A stretch of DNA of 64,000 bases from Microbacterium sp. MAH-37 (GCF_009758255.1 NZ_WSEN01000010.1:62001-126000), one strand, 5' to 3'; positions 32,576 through 42,041 are shown, counted from the first letter of the stretch. Numbers and translations: made by a program. The notes: generated from the sequence alone by a model not told the origin.

Positions 32576-33162
32576 GCACCGCGGATCGCTCATCTCGTGG
32601 CGCCCACCTCGGTTGGACCGCGATCGTCGGCGGGCTGGCCGTCCTGGGGATCGTGTCGGTCGCCGTGACGAGGCTGATGATCGCGTTCGGCGACGGCGTG
32701 AGATGGGAGGTCACGCTGCCGGAGAGCTACGACTCCCCCGCGGCCCCGCACGGGACATCCGTGCAGGTGACTCAGGGGATCGTGACGGTGCCGGATGCCG
32801 GGACCGGACTGCTCTCGCTGATGATCCTGACGGTCGTCGTCGCGGCGCTCTCCGGCATCGCCGCGATCGCCTGCTACCTCGTGCTGACCACTGAGATCTC
32901 ACGCGGACGCACGTTCTCGCGCCGGGCGATTCGGATGCTGACCTGGATGGCGACGATCGTCCTGGTGGGCACCGTGGCCTGCTATCTGCTCGACTCGGCG
33001 ATCGGCCGCGGCGTGCGCGCCGCTGTCGGCCTCGACGAAGTGGGTGGCTCGACGCCGCTGAGCTACTGGATGGGTTTCGCGATCTTCGCGGCGCTGAGCC
33101 TCATCACCTATGCGTTCCGCCGTGGCGCGGTCCTCCAGAAGGAGACGGAGGGACTGGTATGA
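32572..33162 (+). CDS. DUF2975-like four-helix membrane protein 2
   Basis: A 196-residue membrane protein with about four hydrophobic segments (residues roughly 12-35, 83-107, 122-142, 165-182). The inter-helix segment YLVLTTEISRGRTFSRRAIRMLTW carries the GRTFS pattern of DUF2975 proteins. It shares layout and C-terminus with the preceding gene. ATGA overlaps join it to both neighbours, so the three genes form a strictly coupled operon. The long loop after helix 1 probably lies outside the cell. Confidence 0.82.
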   Translation: MSTADRSSRGAHLGWTAIVGGLAVLGIVSVAVTRLMIAFGDGVRWEVTLPESYDSPAAPHGTSVQVTQGIVTVPDAGTGLLSLMILTVVVAALSGIAAIACYLVLTTEISRGRTFSRRAIRMLTWMATIVLVGTVACYLLDSAIGRGVRAAVGLDEVGGSTPLSYWMGFAIFAALSLITYAFRRGAVLQKETEGLV

Positions 33163-33398
33163 GCCCCGCCGATACCGACGACGAGGACACCGGCATCCAC
33201 TGCCGGCTCGACGAGCTGCTCGCCGCACGGGGGATAACGCTCACCGAGCTGAGCGCGCGCGTCGGCGTGAGCGTGGTGAACCTGTCGGTGCTGAAGAACG
33301 ACAGGGCGCGGGCGATCCGATACTCGACGCTGCGCGCGATCTGCGACGCGCTGGAGTGCGAGGTCGGGGAGCTGCTGGTGCTTGCGCCGAAGGCGTGA
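33159..33398 (+). CDS. XRE-family small HTH regulator (YozG-like)
   Basis: A 79-residue helix-turn-helix protein. The domain reads LDELLAARGITLTELSARVGVSVVNLSVLKNDRARAIRYSTLRAICDALECEVGELL, with nothing else attached. Such Cro/CI-like proteins are often paired with DUF2975 membrane proteins, where the membrane partner is thought to control the DNA-binding protein. It very likely binds the three iterons at 31908-31954 and regulates its own operon. Confidence 0.9.
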   Translation: MSPADTDDEDTGIHCRLDELLAARGITLTELSARVGVSVVNLSVLKNDRARAIRYSTLRAICDALECEVGELLVLAPKA

Positions 33399-33401
33399 GC
33401 A

Positions 33402-34604
33402 CTATTCGGCTGCGAGCAGTCCTTCTGCCGCGGCGAGATAGCCGGCCAGCAGCGCGCGTGCGGTGAGGTCGACGGCACCCTCGTCGGGCAGGAATCGCGC
33501 GTGATGCAGCGTCGGCTGCGGGTCCTCGCCCGCGGTCTCGACGCCGACGAAGAGCATGGCCGAGGGGACGGCCTCGCAGAAATAGGCGAAGTCGTCCGCG
33601 CCGAGCGACCGCATCGGATCATCACCGGGAATGCCGAGTCTCGTGAGCCATCCGTTGATGCCGAACGCCAGGTCGTGGTCGTTGATGAGTGCCGGCTGCC
33701 CCTCGACGAGCGCGACCGTCGCGATCGTGCCGTATGCCTCAGCAGTCCGCTCGGCCATCGTGCTGACGGCGGCGAAGAGCGCAGCGCGGTCACCGACATC
33801 CGTCGTGCGCATCGTCGCGCGGATGTGCGCGTGGGCAGGAAGGACGTTGGCGACCCCGAGCCCGGCGTTCAACGTGCCGATGCTGATCAGCGCCGGTCGC
33901 ACCGGACTGATCGTGCGGCGGACCACCTCGGGGACGCCGACGGCGATGTGCGCGATGGCCGCGACCGTGTCGCCGGCGAGGTGCGGATAGGCGCCGTGCC
34001 CGCCTCGTCCCTCGACGCGGATGTCGATCTCGTCGGCGGCGGCGTTGATGAACCCTCCGGCGGAGGCGACCGCTCCCGTCGTGACACCGGGATGCACGTG
34101 GGCGCCGATGACATGCGCGATGCCGTGCTGCTCTATGACGCCCGCCTCGATCATCTCCTGCGCGCCGGGAGGGGACGTCTCCTCGCGCGGCTGCAGCAGT
34201 CCGACCAGGCCGAGCGGCAGGTCGATGCGCTGCGCGGCGCGCATGAGCGCGACAAGAGCGGCCTGGTGCACATCGTGTCCGCAGGCGTGCATCGCGCCGT
34301 TCTGCGAGGCGAAGGATGCTCCGGTCTGCTCTGTGACCGGCAGGGCGTCCAGCTCGGCACGCAGCGCGATCGACGGGCCGGATGCCGGGCCCAGGCGGCC
34401 CACGGCACCGGCATCCGTCATCGGCTCGAACGAGGTGACGTCGCTCAGCGCGGCGACGAGGCGATCGCGGGTGGGGGCCTCCGCGCCGGACACGCGCGGA
34501 TCGGCATGCAGCTCGCGGCGCAGGGTGCGCGCGGCGGGGAGCTCGGCGTCGAGGGCGGCGTTCCAGCGCGCTGCAAGGTCGGCCAGGTCGGCGGGGGTGG
34601 TCAT
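33402..34604 (-). CDS. M20D-family amidohydrolase/peptidase
   Basis: A 400-residue zinc-dependent amidohydrolase of the IAA-amino acid hydrolase/carboxypeptidase group, cytoplasmic. Metal-binding HACGHDVH is near residue 107 and the acidic pair is in LLQPREETSPPGAQEM; GGHGAYPH belongs to the dimerisation domain. Such enzymes cleave N-acyl amino acids or related amides. It is monocistronic, convergent with the XRE operon with almost no gap, and divergent from the small lipoprotein. Confidence 0.9.
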   Translation of the reverse strand: MTTPADLADLAARWNAALDAELPAARTLRRELHADPRVSGAEAPTRDRLVAALSDVTSFEPMTDAGAVGRLGPASGPSIALRAELDALPVTEQTGASFASQNGAMHACGHDVHQAALVALMRAAQRIDLPLGLVGLLQPREETSPPGAQEMIEAGVIEQHGIAHVIGAHVHPGVTTGAVASAGGFINAAADEIDIRVEGRGGHGAYPHLAGDTVAAIAHIAVGVPEVVRRTISPVRPALISIGTLNAGLGVANVLPAHAHIRATMRTTDVGDRAALFAAVSTMAERTAEAYGTIATVALVEGQPALINDHDLAFGINGWLTRLGIPGDDPMRSLGADDFAYFCEAVPSAMLFVGVETAGEDPQPTLHHARFLPDEGAVDLTARALLAGYLAAAEGLLAAE

Positions 34605-34836
34605 CGCGGCCTCCTGTTCGCGGGTCGTCGGAAGGCGACGCCTGGGAGCCTATCGGGAGAGTCGGGGGAAACAGGACTACCGGGAAGCGACACCGGAATC
34701 ATCACTCGACCCCGGCGACGCGCGAGCTGATCACCGCCCCGAACGCGTTTCGTCTCGATCGTTTCTCGTTCACCCACCGACTGGGGTCACCCTGCCTGGG
34801 AGGCGCCGTCCAGCGTCGTTACGTACCCTGGTGCCC

Positions 34837-35154
34837 ATGAGCCTCAAGCGCCTTCTTCTCGCCCTGCCTGCCGTGGCCGTCGCCGTGTCCCTGGCCGCGT
34901 GCGCGCCGACGCCGCGGCCGAGCGTCGACGACGTCTCCGCAGGCATCCAGAAGATCGCGAAGACCGCGGGCAGCGAGAGCGTCTTCACCGACGAGATCTC
35001 GGATTGCATCGCGAAGCAGCTCGTCGACTCGAAGATCTCCGACGGCGCCCTCGCCACCATCGCCGAGGGCAAGGAGCCCACCGGCGCCGAGGATCAGAAG
35101 CTCATCACCAAGGAACTCGACGACGCGGCGAAGACCTGCGTGACAACCGACTAA
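34837..35154 (+). CDS. Small lipoprotein of unknown function
   Basis: A 105-residue lipoprotein: a signal peptide with lipobox (VSLAAC, Cys22), then an acidic helical domain with two further cysteines (SDCIAKQL and KTCVTTD) likely to form a disulfide. It is exported and lipid-anchored. The ATG at 34837 is the natural start; the longer frame runs antisense through the M20 gene. No family recognised. A hairpin follows it before the symporter gene. Confidence 0.8.
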   Translation: MSLKRLLLALPAVAVAVSLAACAPTPRPSVDDVSAGIQKIAKTAGSESVFTDEISDCIAKQLVDSKISDGALATIAEGKEPTGAEDQKLITKELDDAAKTCVTTD

Positions 35155-35197
35155 GCGGGCACCAGTCTGCGGCATCCGTCATTCAGCGTCAAAAACC

Positions 35198-35217
35198 GGC
35201 GGGAATGGAATCCCGCC
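35198..35217 (+). terminator. Short hairpin between lipoprotein and symporter genes
   Basis: 7-bp GC stem (GGCGGGA with TCCCGCC), 6-base loop, preceded by AAAAA. Probably ends the lipoprotein message; weak. Confidence 0.45.
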
Positions 35218-35271
35218 CCTAACGTTGACTCCCATGGCGCGCACCCGGCGCGCACCCGACTTGGAGTCTTC

Positions 35272-36777
35272 ATGAGCACCACGACGACGCGCCGCGAGAA
35301 GGCGCCCGACACCCGAGGCCCGGTCCGCAAGCTGCTGACCTCGTTCGGCTTCCAGATCATCGCGGCACTCGTCCTGGGCGTCGTGGCCGGTCTCATCGCC
35401 GTGAACCTCGGCGCCAGCGCCACGAACCCGACAGTTCTCTCCGACACTCTCGGCAAGATCGGAAGCTCGTACGTCACGCTCCTGAAGGCCGCGGTCGTTC
35501 CGCTGATCTTCACCGCGATCGTCGCGAGCATCTCCAACCTGCGCCGCGTGCAGAACGCAGCCCGCCTCGCCGGTCAGACCATCCTCTGGTTCGCGATCAC
35601 CGCGTTCATCGCCGTGATCATCGGCATCGTGCTCGGCCTCGTCATCCAGCCCGGCGCGCGCGCCGGGCAGGACCTCGAGACCGGCGATCCCTACGCCGTG
35701 GGCACCTGGTGGAACTTCCTGCTCGGCCTGATCCCGCAGAACTTCCTCGGCCTGACGGTCTCGACCGGCCCCGGCGCCGTTGAGGGCACGTTCACCTCGA
35801 ACGTGGGCTTCAACATCCTGCAGGTGATCGTGGTCGCCGCCGTCGTCGGCATCGCCGCCCTGAAGGCGGGCAGGAAGGCCGAGCCGTTCCTCGCCTTCAC
35901 CGAGTCGCTGCTGAAGGTCATCCAGCGCGTGCTGTGGTGGATCATCCGCATCGCCCCGATCGGCACCTTCGGACTCATCGGATCCGCGGTCGTCCAGTAC
36001 GGATGGGACAAGCTCGCATCGCTCGCCTGGTTCGCCGGCGCCGTCTACATCGGACTCGCCCTGGTGATCTTCGTGGTCTACCCGGTCCTGATCAAGTCCC
36101 ACGGGCTGTCGATCAAGCAGTACTTCTCGGGCGTGTGGCCCGCGGTTCAGCTCGGCTTCGTCAGCCGCTCGTCGATCGGCACCCTGCCGCTCACCGAGCG
36201 TGTCACAGAGCGCAACCTCGGCGTGCCCCGCGCCTACGCCTCGTTCGCCGTGCCGCTCGGCGCCACCACCAAGATGGACGGCTGCGCCGCCATCTACCCG
36301 GCCATCGCCGCGATCTTCGTCGCACAGTTCTTCGGCGTCGACCTGAACTTCTTCCAGTACCTGCTGATTGTGATCGTCTCGGTCGTCGGCTCCGCCGCCA
36401 CCGCGGGCACCACGGGCGCGGTCGTCATGCTCACGCTGACCCTGTCGACCCTGGGCCTGCCCCTCGAGGGCGTCGGCCTGCTGCTCGCCATCGACCCGAT
36501 CCTCGACATGGGCCGCACCGCAGTGAACGTCGCCGGTCAGGCACTCGTGCCGACCATCGTCGCCAAGCGCGAGGGCATCCTCGACCTCGACCTCTACAAC
36601 GCGCCCCGTGAGGGACTTCCGTTCGCAGAGGACCTGGACGACTCGGATGCCGCGGACCGCGAGGACGCCGCACACGCGGCGCTCGCAGACGCGAAGCACG
36701 AAGCCGCCGAAGCGGCTGCGGAAGCCGAGAAGGCCGCCGACGACACGGATGCTGCCGAGCCGGCGTCCGCACGCTGA
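35272..36777 (+). CDS. Dicarboxylate/amino acid:cation symporter (DAACS family, DctA-like)
   Basis: A 501-residue membrane transporter importing C4-dicarboxylates or acidic amino acids with Na+ or H+. Typical motifs are AAVVPLIFTAIV near residue 70, FVSRSSIGTLPLT (re-entrant serine-rich hairpin), GATTKMDGCAAIYPAIAAIFVA and AGTTGAVVMLTLTLSTLGLPLEGVGLLLAIDPILDMGRTAVNVAGQ. The C-terminal 50 residues form a charged Ala/Glu/Asp-rich cytoplasmic tail, longer than in E. coli DctA. Followed by a strong terminator. Confidence 0.93.
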   Translation: MSTTTTRREKAPDTRGPVRKLLTSFGFQIIAALVLGVVAGLIAVNLGASATNPTVLSDTLGKIGSSYVTLLKAAVVPLIFTAIVASISNLRRVQNAARLAGQTILWFAITAFIAVIIGIVLGLVIQPGARAGQDLETGDPYAVGTWWNFLLGLIPQNFLGLTVSTGPGAVEGTFTSNVGFNILQVIVVAAVVGIAALKAGRKAEPFLAFTESLLKVIQRVLWWIIRIAPIGTFGLIGSAVVQYGWDKLASLAWFAGAVYIGLALVIFVVYPVLIKSHGLSIKQYFSGVWPAVQLGFVSRSSIGTLPLTERVTERNLGVPRAYASFAVPLGATTKMDGCAAIYPAIAAIFVAQFFGVDLNFFQYLLIVIVSVVGSAATAGTTGAVVMLTLTLSTLGLPLEGVGLLLAIDPILDMGRTAVNVAGQALVPTIVAKREGILDLDLYNAPREGLPFAEDLDDSDAADREDAAHAALADAKHEAAEAAAEAEKAADDTDAAEPASAR

Positions 36778-36794
36778 CGCGTCCGACTGAACAC

Positions 36795-36829
36795 AGAGCG
36801 GCGCCCCGGAGCATCCGGGGCGCCGCTCT
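36795..36829 (+). terminator. Strong terminator after the symporter gene
   Basis: Perfect 16-bp stem AGAGCGGCGCCCCGGA with complement at 36814-36829, loop GCA, then CGTTTC. A classical intrinsic terminator. Confidence 0.9.
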
Positions 36830-36855
36830 CGTTTCGATCCGCGCCGCCGCCCCAC

Positions 36856-37103
36856 GGATGCCTTTCGGAGGTAAGACGCCCGAGTACCCACGAAACCCAT
36901 CCCTCGCCCGGTCGGCCTGGCCCGCCCCACCTGATCCCCGCCCGCGCAAGGATGCTTTTCCGCGGCAGAGCGCCCGCGAAACCACGAAACCCATCCCTGA
37001 CCCGACCGGCGCGACGACCACGACGCCCACTCCGACCGATCCGAGCGCGCAGGGATGCATTTCGGCGGCACAAGGCTCGCGGGACCTGCGAAAGGCATCC
37101 CTC
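36856..37103. repeat. Three tandem copies of a ~50-bp hairpin repeat
   Basis: Copies at 36856-36905, 36950-36999 and 37052-37103 follow the plan GGATGCCTTTCGGCGG, about 20 variable bases, GAAACCCATCCCTC. GGATG..TTTC pairs with GAAA..CATCC. Further copies lie at 40867-40960 and 42042-42128. They fill most of the 400-base gap (36778-37177) between the convergent symporter and antiporter genes; I see no gene in that gap. Confidence 0.75.
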
Positions 37104-37177
37104 GCGGCGCGGCGCGGGGGAGGTCAGGGGACGCGCGGAACGTCCGCACGCCGAGGAGGGCACGACGAACAGGCGCG

Positions 37178-38932
37178 TCAGCGCCCCGAGGTGTCCGCCC
37201 TCGTGTCCAGCGCGAGCTCCTCTGCGTCGATCGCCGTGATCAGCTCACGCATGACCTCCTCGCTGAGGTTGCCTGCGTCCCGCTCCGCGATCAGCAGCTG
37301 CCTGCGCACATCGAGCCAGCCCTTCGACAGGGTCATGAACTCGTCATACGTCGGGCGGACCATCTCGACCTGCGCCTGCTCAGTGCTGTTCTCCACGCGC
37401 ACCAGACGCTGCGCGAACGCGTCGAACGCGTCGACCCTGTCCTGCCCGTGCTGCTGCGCCCACGTCTTCCGCATGCCGCGCAGGTACGCCTTGCCCGCCT
37501 CACGGCTGCGCGCGCGGACGGCGGCGATCTCGGCGGCATCCTCCTCCGCCTCGGTGCCGTCGGCGACGCCGAGACGGCGGATCAGCCAGGGCAGCGTCAG
37601 CCCCTGCAGCAGCAGCGTCCCCACGGTGACGACGAAGGCGACCACGACGATCGCGTGCGCGGCATCCGGCTCGAGACCGGCGAGATCCGCGGCGGCGGCC
37701 GCCGTCGCGAGCGTGACGACCCCGCGCATGCCGGCCCAGGAGACCACTGCGTTGTCCCGCCACGACAGCGCCGGCTCGGTGAGCTCGGCGCGGATCTGCT
37801 CGGGCGACTTCATCGGGCGCACAGGGCGGGAGGGCCGCCCGGTGCCCGCGGCTGTGGCATCCGCCCGCTCCTTGGCGATATCCGCTCTGCGCTGCATCTC
37901 CGCGAAGCGGCCCGACTCGAGCATGTTCTCCCAGCGCCGGATGCGCACCCGCTGCCACCACTGCCCCCACATGCTCGCCGGGTAGACGAACGCGGGGCGC
38001 ACGAGCAGCACCGCGACGAGCACGGCCGCGGAGAGCCAGAGCACGCCGCCGACGCTCCCCGAGCCGAGTTCCGCGATCGCGCGCGGCAGCTGCAGGCCGA
38101 TGTAGGCGAACACGAACGACTCGAGCAGGAAGTCGGCCGACAGCCACAGCGGCTTCTCCTGCTGCCGGGTCGTGTAGCTGGTGCGCGGCGCGTTGAACCC
38201 GACGTACAGGCCCATCGCGACGACGGCGAGCACGCCGGAGCCGTTCAGGTGCTCCGCGATCGCGTAGGCGCCGAACGGTGCGAGCAGGCCGAGGGTGCCG
38301 TTGATGACCGCATCGTCGCTGCGCATGCGGACGAGGTGCAACACGGCTCCGAAGACCAGGCCGATCGCGACCCCGACGATCACGGCGACGGCGAACTGCC
38401 AGATGCCGTCCCAGACCGTCACGGTCCAGCCGGCGAGGACCGCCGCGAAGATGCGGAACAGGGTGAGCGAGGTCGCGTCGTTGATCAGGCTCTCTCCGGA
38501 GAGCACCGACATGATGCGGCGCGGCAGACCGAGCTTGCGGCCGATGGATGCCGCGGACACGGCGTCGGGAGGGGCGACGATCGCGCCCAGCAGCAACGCA
38601 CCCCACAGTGTGAGCGAGGGCATGATCCACCACGCGACGAGCCCCACCACGGCGGTCGTGACGAGCACGAGCCCGATGCCGAGGCGCCGGATCTGCGGCA
38701 GGCTGCGCTTGAAGCTCACGAACGAGACGTCGAGAGCGGCCGAGTAGAGCAACGGCGGCAGCACCAGGATCAACAGCACGTGCCCGTCGATGTCGAGATC
38801 GGGCACCTGCGGGATCAGCGACGCGGCGAGCGCCACCACCGTGACCAGCAGCGGGGCGGGCCAACCCTTCCATCGGGCGATCGCCGCGACCAGCACGGCG
38901 CCGACGAGCACGTAGAAGACCTCGGCATCCAT
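37178..38932 (-). CDS. Na+/H+ antiporter (CPA1/NhaP type)
   Basis: A 584-residue membrane antiporter exchanging Na+ (or K+) for H+. It has about 12 hydrophobic segments in the first 400 residues, the conserved GAIVAPPDAVSAA (ion-binding Asp region) near residue 130 and SGESLINDATSLTLF near 165. A long cytoplasmic C-terminus (about 460-584) is helical and charged. It converges on the symporter across the hairpin repeats. Full length for the actinobacterial NhaP/YjcE group. Confidence 0.92.
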   Translation of the reverse strand: MDAEVFYVLVGAVLVAAIARWKGWPAPLLVTVVALAASLIPQVPDLDIDGHVLLILVLPPLLYSAALDVSFVSFKRSLPQIRRLGIGLVLVTTAVVGLVAWWIMPSLTLWGALLLGAIVAPPDAVSAASIGRKLGLPRRIMSVLSGESLINDATSLTLFRIFAAVLAGWTVTVWDGIWQFAVAVIVGVAIGLVFGAVLHLVRMRSDDAVINGTLGLLAPFGAYAIAEHLNGSGVLAVVAMGLYVGFNAPRTSYTTRQQEKPLWLSADFLLESFVFAYIGLQLPRAIAELGSGSVGGVLWLSAAVLVAVLLVRPAFVYPASMWGQWWQRVRIRRWENMLESGRFAEMQRRADIAKERADATAAGTGRPSRPVRPMKSPEQIRAELTEPALSWRDNAVVSWAGMRGVVTLATAAAAADLAGLEPDAAHAIVVVAFVVTVGTLLLQGLTLPWLIRRLGVADGTEAEEDAAEIAAVRARSREAGKAYLRGMRKTWAQQHGQDRVDAFDAFAQRLVRVENSTEQAQVEMVRPTYDEFMTLSKGWLDVRRQLLIAERDAGNLSEEVMRELITAIDAEELALDTRADTSGR

Positions 38933-38971
38933 GCCGTTCAGGCTACGGCCGCTGATCCCGCGGCCGCGGGA

Positions 38972-39598
38972 TCAGTTCCGCGCGGCGCGCAGGAGCGCGA
39001 CGACTTCGGCGTCGGACGTCTGCGGGAAGTCGAAGTAGTGCATGCCCACCGCCATGAATCCGGCCGGCGCGCTCAGGCAGACGACCTCGTCGGAGGGGAT
39101 GCTCTGCAGGGAGTCCGGCGCAGCGACCGGCACCGCGAGAACGACGGATGCCGCGCCACGCGCCTTCGCGATCGCGCAGCCCGCGCGGGCGGTGGCGCCG
39201 GTCGCGACGCCGTCGTCGACGACGATCGCGGTGCGTCCATCCAGGGCTGCTGCCGGCGCGCCCTCGCGGAAGAGAACCACACGGCGCTCGACCTCGGCCT
39301 CCTCGCGCTCCGTCTTCTCGGCGATTGCGGCCTCATCGGCGTAGAGATGCGCGTCGTCGTTCAGCACCCTCGCGCCGTCCTCCCCCACCGCGCCGATCGC
39401 GAACTCGGCATGACCTGGCGCGCCGAGCTTCCGCACGACGAGCACGTCGAGCGGAGCGTGCAGAATCGAGGCGACCTCCGCGGCCACAGGCACGCCGCCG
39501 CGCGGGAGCCCCAGCACCACGGCATCCTGTCGCGGGCGTTCGGCCAGTCGCCGGCCGAGCATCCTGCCGGCCTCACGTCTGTCCTGGAAACGATCCAT
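38972..39598 (-). CDS. Phosphoribosyltransferase-family protein
   Basis: A 208-residue protein with a PRTase fold: the VVLGLPRGGVPVAAEVA N-terminal strand-helix and the PRPP-binding TAIVVDDGVATGATARAG. Proteins like this are common in Actinobacteria, often beside stress genes, and their substrate is usually unknown. I chose ATG 39598 (MDRFQDRREAG), because the longer upstream reading crosses an intergenic region. A 39-base gap separates it from the upstream end of the antiporter gene, so they may share a transcript. Confidence 0.85.
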   Translation of the reverse strand: MDRFQDRREAGRMLGRRLAERPRQDAVVLGLPRGGVPVAAEVASILHAPLDVLVVRKLGAPGHAEFAIGAVGEDGARVLNDDAHLYADEAAIAEKTEREEAEVERRVVLFREGAPAAALDGRTAIVVDDGVATGATARAGCAIAKARGAASVVLAVPVAAPDSLQSIPSDEVVCLSAPAGFMAVGMHYFDFPQTSDAEVVALLRAARN

Positions 39599-39759
39599 GT
39601 CCTCCGGCCTACGCCGCTCGGCGCGCACGGTCAAGGGCGTGGGGTTCGCGAGGAATGTCGCAATGCGCCGCATCCGGGGCCGGGAAGCGACCATCGGCGG
39701 CATTCCCCGGAATCAGAAGCGCAGGAATGCCGGGGACCGATGCCGGGTTGCACCCTTCG

Positions 39760-40803
39760 ATGAGTACTCCCGCGCTTTCCGTCCTCGACCTCGTCCCGGT
39801 GCGCACCGGGCAGACCAGCGCCGAGGCGGTGGGCACCTCGCTCGCGCTCGCGCAGCGCGCCGACGAGCTCGGCTATCGGCGGTACTGGTTCGCCGAGCAC
39901 CACAACATGCCGGCCGTGGCCTCCACCACTCCCCCGGTGCTGATTGCTGCGGCAGCATCCCGCACGAAGAACATCCGCGTGGGATCCGGCGGCGTGATGC
40001 TGCCCAACCACGCGCCGCTCATCGTCGCCGAGCAGTTCGGCGCGCTCGAGGCCATCGCACCGGGCCGCATCGACCTCGGCATCGGCCGGGCTCCCGGCAG
40101 CGACCCCGTGATCACGCAGCTGCTGCGGCAGTCCGGCACCACCGGCGACGTGGAGCGCTTCCCCTCGCACGTGCAGGACATCGCTCTCATGCTGCAGCGC
40201 GACGGCGCGACCGTCCGCTTCACGAGCGGCGGCGAGTACGCCGTGCGCGCGACGCCGGCCGCATCCGGAACCCCGCAGGTGTGGCTGCTCGGATCGAGCG
40301 ACTACTCCGCGCAGCTCGCGGCGTCCCTCGGCCTGCCGTACGTCTTCGCGAACCACTTCTCGGGGCACGGCCTGCAGCGCGCGCTCGATCTGTACCGCAG
40401 CGGATTCACGGCCTCGGAGTGGCTGGACTCGCCGCAGACCTTCCTCACCGCGAACGTCGTCGTCGCACCGACCGCGGAAGAGGCGGAGGCCCGCGCGCTG
40501 CCGCAGCTGCGGGCGATGGCGCGGATCCGCTCCGGCCGTCCGCTGACGCTGCTCGAGACCGTCGAGCAGGCGCAGCAGGGCGTGGCGGATGCCGACGAGG
40601 TGGGCTCCGCGGAGCAGCTCGCCGCAGCCGGCGCCGGCTGGTTCGTCGGCTCCGGCCCTGACGTACGCGAGTCACTCACTGCCTTCGCGGCCGAGCACGG
40701 CGTGGACGAGATCATGGTCTCGCCGGTCGCGGGCTCGTTCGCCGCCGAGCCGACGGATGCCGCCCCCGGCCGCGTCCAGACGCTGGAGCTGCTCGCGGGC
40801 TGA
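39760..40803 (+). CDS. Luciferase-like (LLM-class) flavin-dependent oxidoreductase
   Basis: A 347-residue TIM-barrel flavoprotein of the bacterial-luciferase-like group, probably an FMNH2- or F420-dependent monooxygenase or reductase. Typical motifs are YWFAEHHNMPAVASTTP (residues about 42-58), RVGSGGVMLPNHAPLIVAEQFGALEAIAPGRIDLGIGRAPG and the SPQTFLTANVVVAPT segment. Start ATG 39760. It is monocistronic; substrate unknown. Confidence 0.9.
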   Translation: MSTPALSVLDLVPVRTGQTSAEAVGTSLALAQRADELGYRRYWFAEHHNMPAVASTTPPVLIAAAASRTKNIRVGSGGVMLPNHAPLIVAEQFGALEAIAPGRIDLGIGRAPGSDPVITQLLRQSGTTGDVERFPSHVQDIALMLQRDGATVRFTSGGEYAVRATPAASGTPQVWLLGSSDYSAQLAASLGLPYVFANHFSGHGLQRALDLYRSGFTASEWLDSPQTFLTANVVVAPTAEEAEARALPQLRAMARIRSGRPLTLLETVEQAQQGVADADEVGSAEQLAAAGAGWFVGSGPDVRESLTAFAAEHGVDEIMVSPVAGSFAAEPTDAAPGRVQTLELLAG

Positions 40804-40866
40804 CGCGCAGGGCGGGCGGTTCACCCGGCGAGCAGTTCCAGGGGCTGCACACCGGACTGACGCCTC

Positions 40867-40960
40867 GGGATGCCTTTCGGCGGTCACTCCTGCCGGCCCC
40901 GCCGCTCCAAAGATGCCTTTCGGCGGCCGGAGGTCCGTCGAGCGCCGAGACGCATCCCTG
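40867..40960. repeat. Hairpin repeat copies upstream of the DUF559 gene
   Basis: A left half-copy GGGATGCCTTTCGGCGG (40867-40883) is followed by a complete copy (40910-40960, right arm GAGACGCATCCCTG). Same family as at 36856-37103 and 42042-42128. It lies in the 286-base gap 40804-41089, which has no other feature. Confidence 0.7.
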
Positions 40961-41089
40961 GACGTGCCCTGCTCGGCTCGCCCGCAGCCGCCTGGAGGAC
41001 GGCGACTGGTCCTCCACAACCGAAGAACCGGCACGAGCCATCCACACCGACTGAGACGACGCGAAGCGACAGCGAGAGCGCGGAGCACG

Positions 41090-42028
41090 ATGGTCAGAAT
41101 GCGCCACCGAATCCAGCTCCCCGCACACCTCGGCACACACTTCAGCCTGCGCGACGCCCAGGATGCGGGCATCGGCGCCTGGCGCAGCAGCACGCCTGAC
41201 CTCGCGCGCCCGTTCCGCGGCGTCCGAGCCACCGAAGCTCCGGAGACCTTCCTTGCGACGGCGGCGTGCTACTCGCTACGGATGCGTCCGGGTCACCGAT
41301 TCGTCGGACGTACCGCAATGCGCCTCTGGGGCCTCCCGCATCCGAAGCGCTGGACCACGAAGGAACTGCTCCACGTCGCCGTGCCTCGCGAAATGACACC
41401 ACCGAAAGTCACGGGCATGAAAGGACGGCGGTTGGACAAGCACCGTGCCCGCACCTCGCGGGTGCACGGGATGCCGGTCGTCGACCCGATCGCCGCCGTG
41501 TTCAGCACGGCCCCCGAGCTGACTGTCGTACAGATCGTCACCGCGCTCGATGCGATCCTCACTACCTGTGGCAACTATCCCGGCCTCCACACCCAGAAGC
41601 CCCTGGTCACGATCACCGAGATCGAGCGGCGGCTCCTGGAGTGGGCCGGATTCACGGGATGCGGGAAGGTGCGCTCCGCGCTGCCCTTGGCTCGGCTCGG
41701 AGTCGAGTCGCCGAAGGAGACCGAAACGCGACTCCTACTCGTGCATGCCGGGCTGCCCGAACCCGTGGTTCAGCATGAGGTGCGCGATTGCGGGCGGTTC
41801 ATCGCCCGCGTCGATCTCGCCTACCCCGCGCTCGGCATCGCGATCGAGTACGAGGGTGACGGCCATCGAACGAGCAAGGATCAGTGGCGCGCCGACATCC
41901 GCCGGCAACGGGATCTCGAGGATCGCGGCTGGATCGTCATCCGGCTGACCCAGGCCGATCTGAAGCCGTCGGGCCAGGAGGACTTCCTCGCCCGGGTTCG
42001 TCGCGCGATCACATCCCGCGCCCGCTGA
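41090..42028 (+). CDS. DUF559-type nuclease-like protein
   Basis: A 312-residue protein. The N-terminal half (ending near residue 195) resembles the AbiEi-like/DUF559-associated domain, and the C-terminal part looks like a very-short-patch-repair/restriction-like fold: ETETRLLLVHAGLP, the acidic RVDLAYPALGIAIEYEGDGH core with D..E-Y-E-G..H, and RRQRDLEDRGWIVIRLTQADL. Such genes occur in many diverged copies in Microbacteriaceae; function unproven. ATG 41090 has GGAG 5 bases upstream. It is bracketed on both sides by copies of the same hairpin repeat. Confidence 0.75.
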   Translation: MVRMRHRIQLPAHLGTHFSLRDAQDAGIGAWRSSTPDLARPFRGVRATEAPETFLATAACYSLRMRPGHRFVGRTAMRLWGLPHPKRWTTKELLHVAVPREMTPPKVTGMKGRRLDKHRARTSRVHGMPVVDPIAAVFSTAPELTVVQIVTALDAILTTCGNYPGLHTQKPLVTITEIERRLLEWAGFTGCGKVRSALPLARLGVESPKETETRLLLVHAGLPEPVVQHEVRDCGRFIARVDLAYPALGIAIEYEGDGHRTSKDQWRADIRRQRDLEDRGWIVIRLTQADLKPSGQEDFLARVRRAITSRAR

Positions 42029-42041
42029 GCAGCGATCCTCA

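Noticed and set aside
37055..39763. Plus-strand open frame of 902 codons
   Set aside because: Antisense to the Na+/H+ antiporter and phosphoribosyltransferase genes, His/Arg/Asp-rich translation, no domain.
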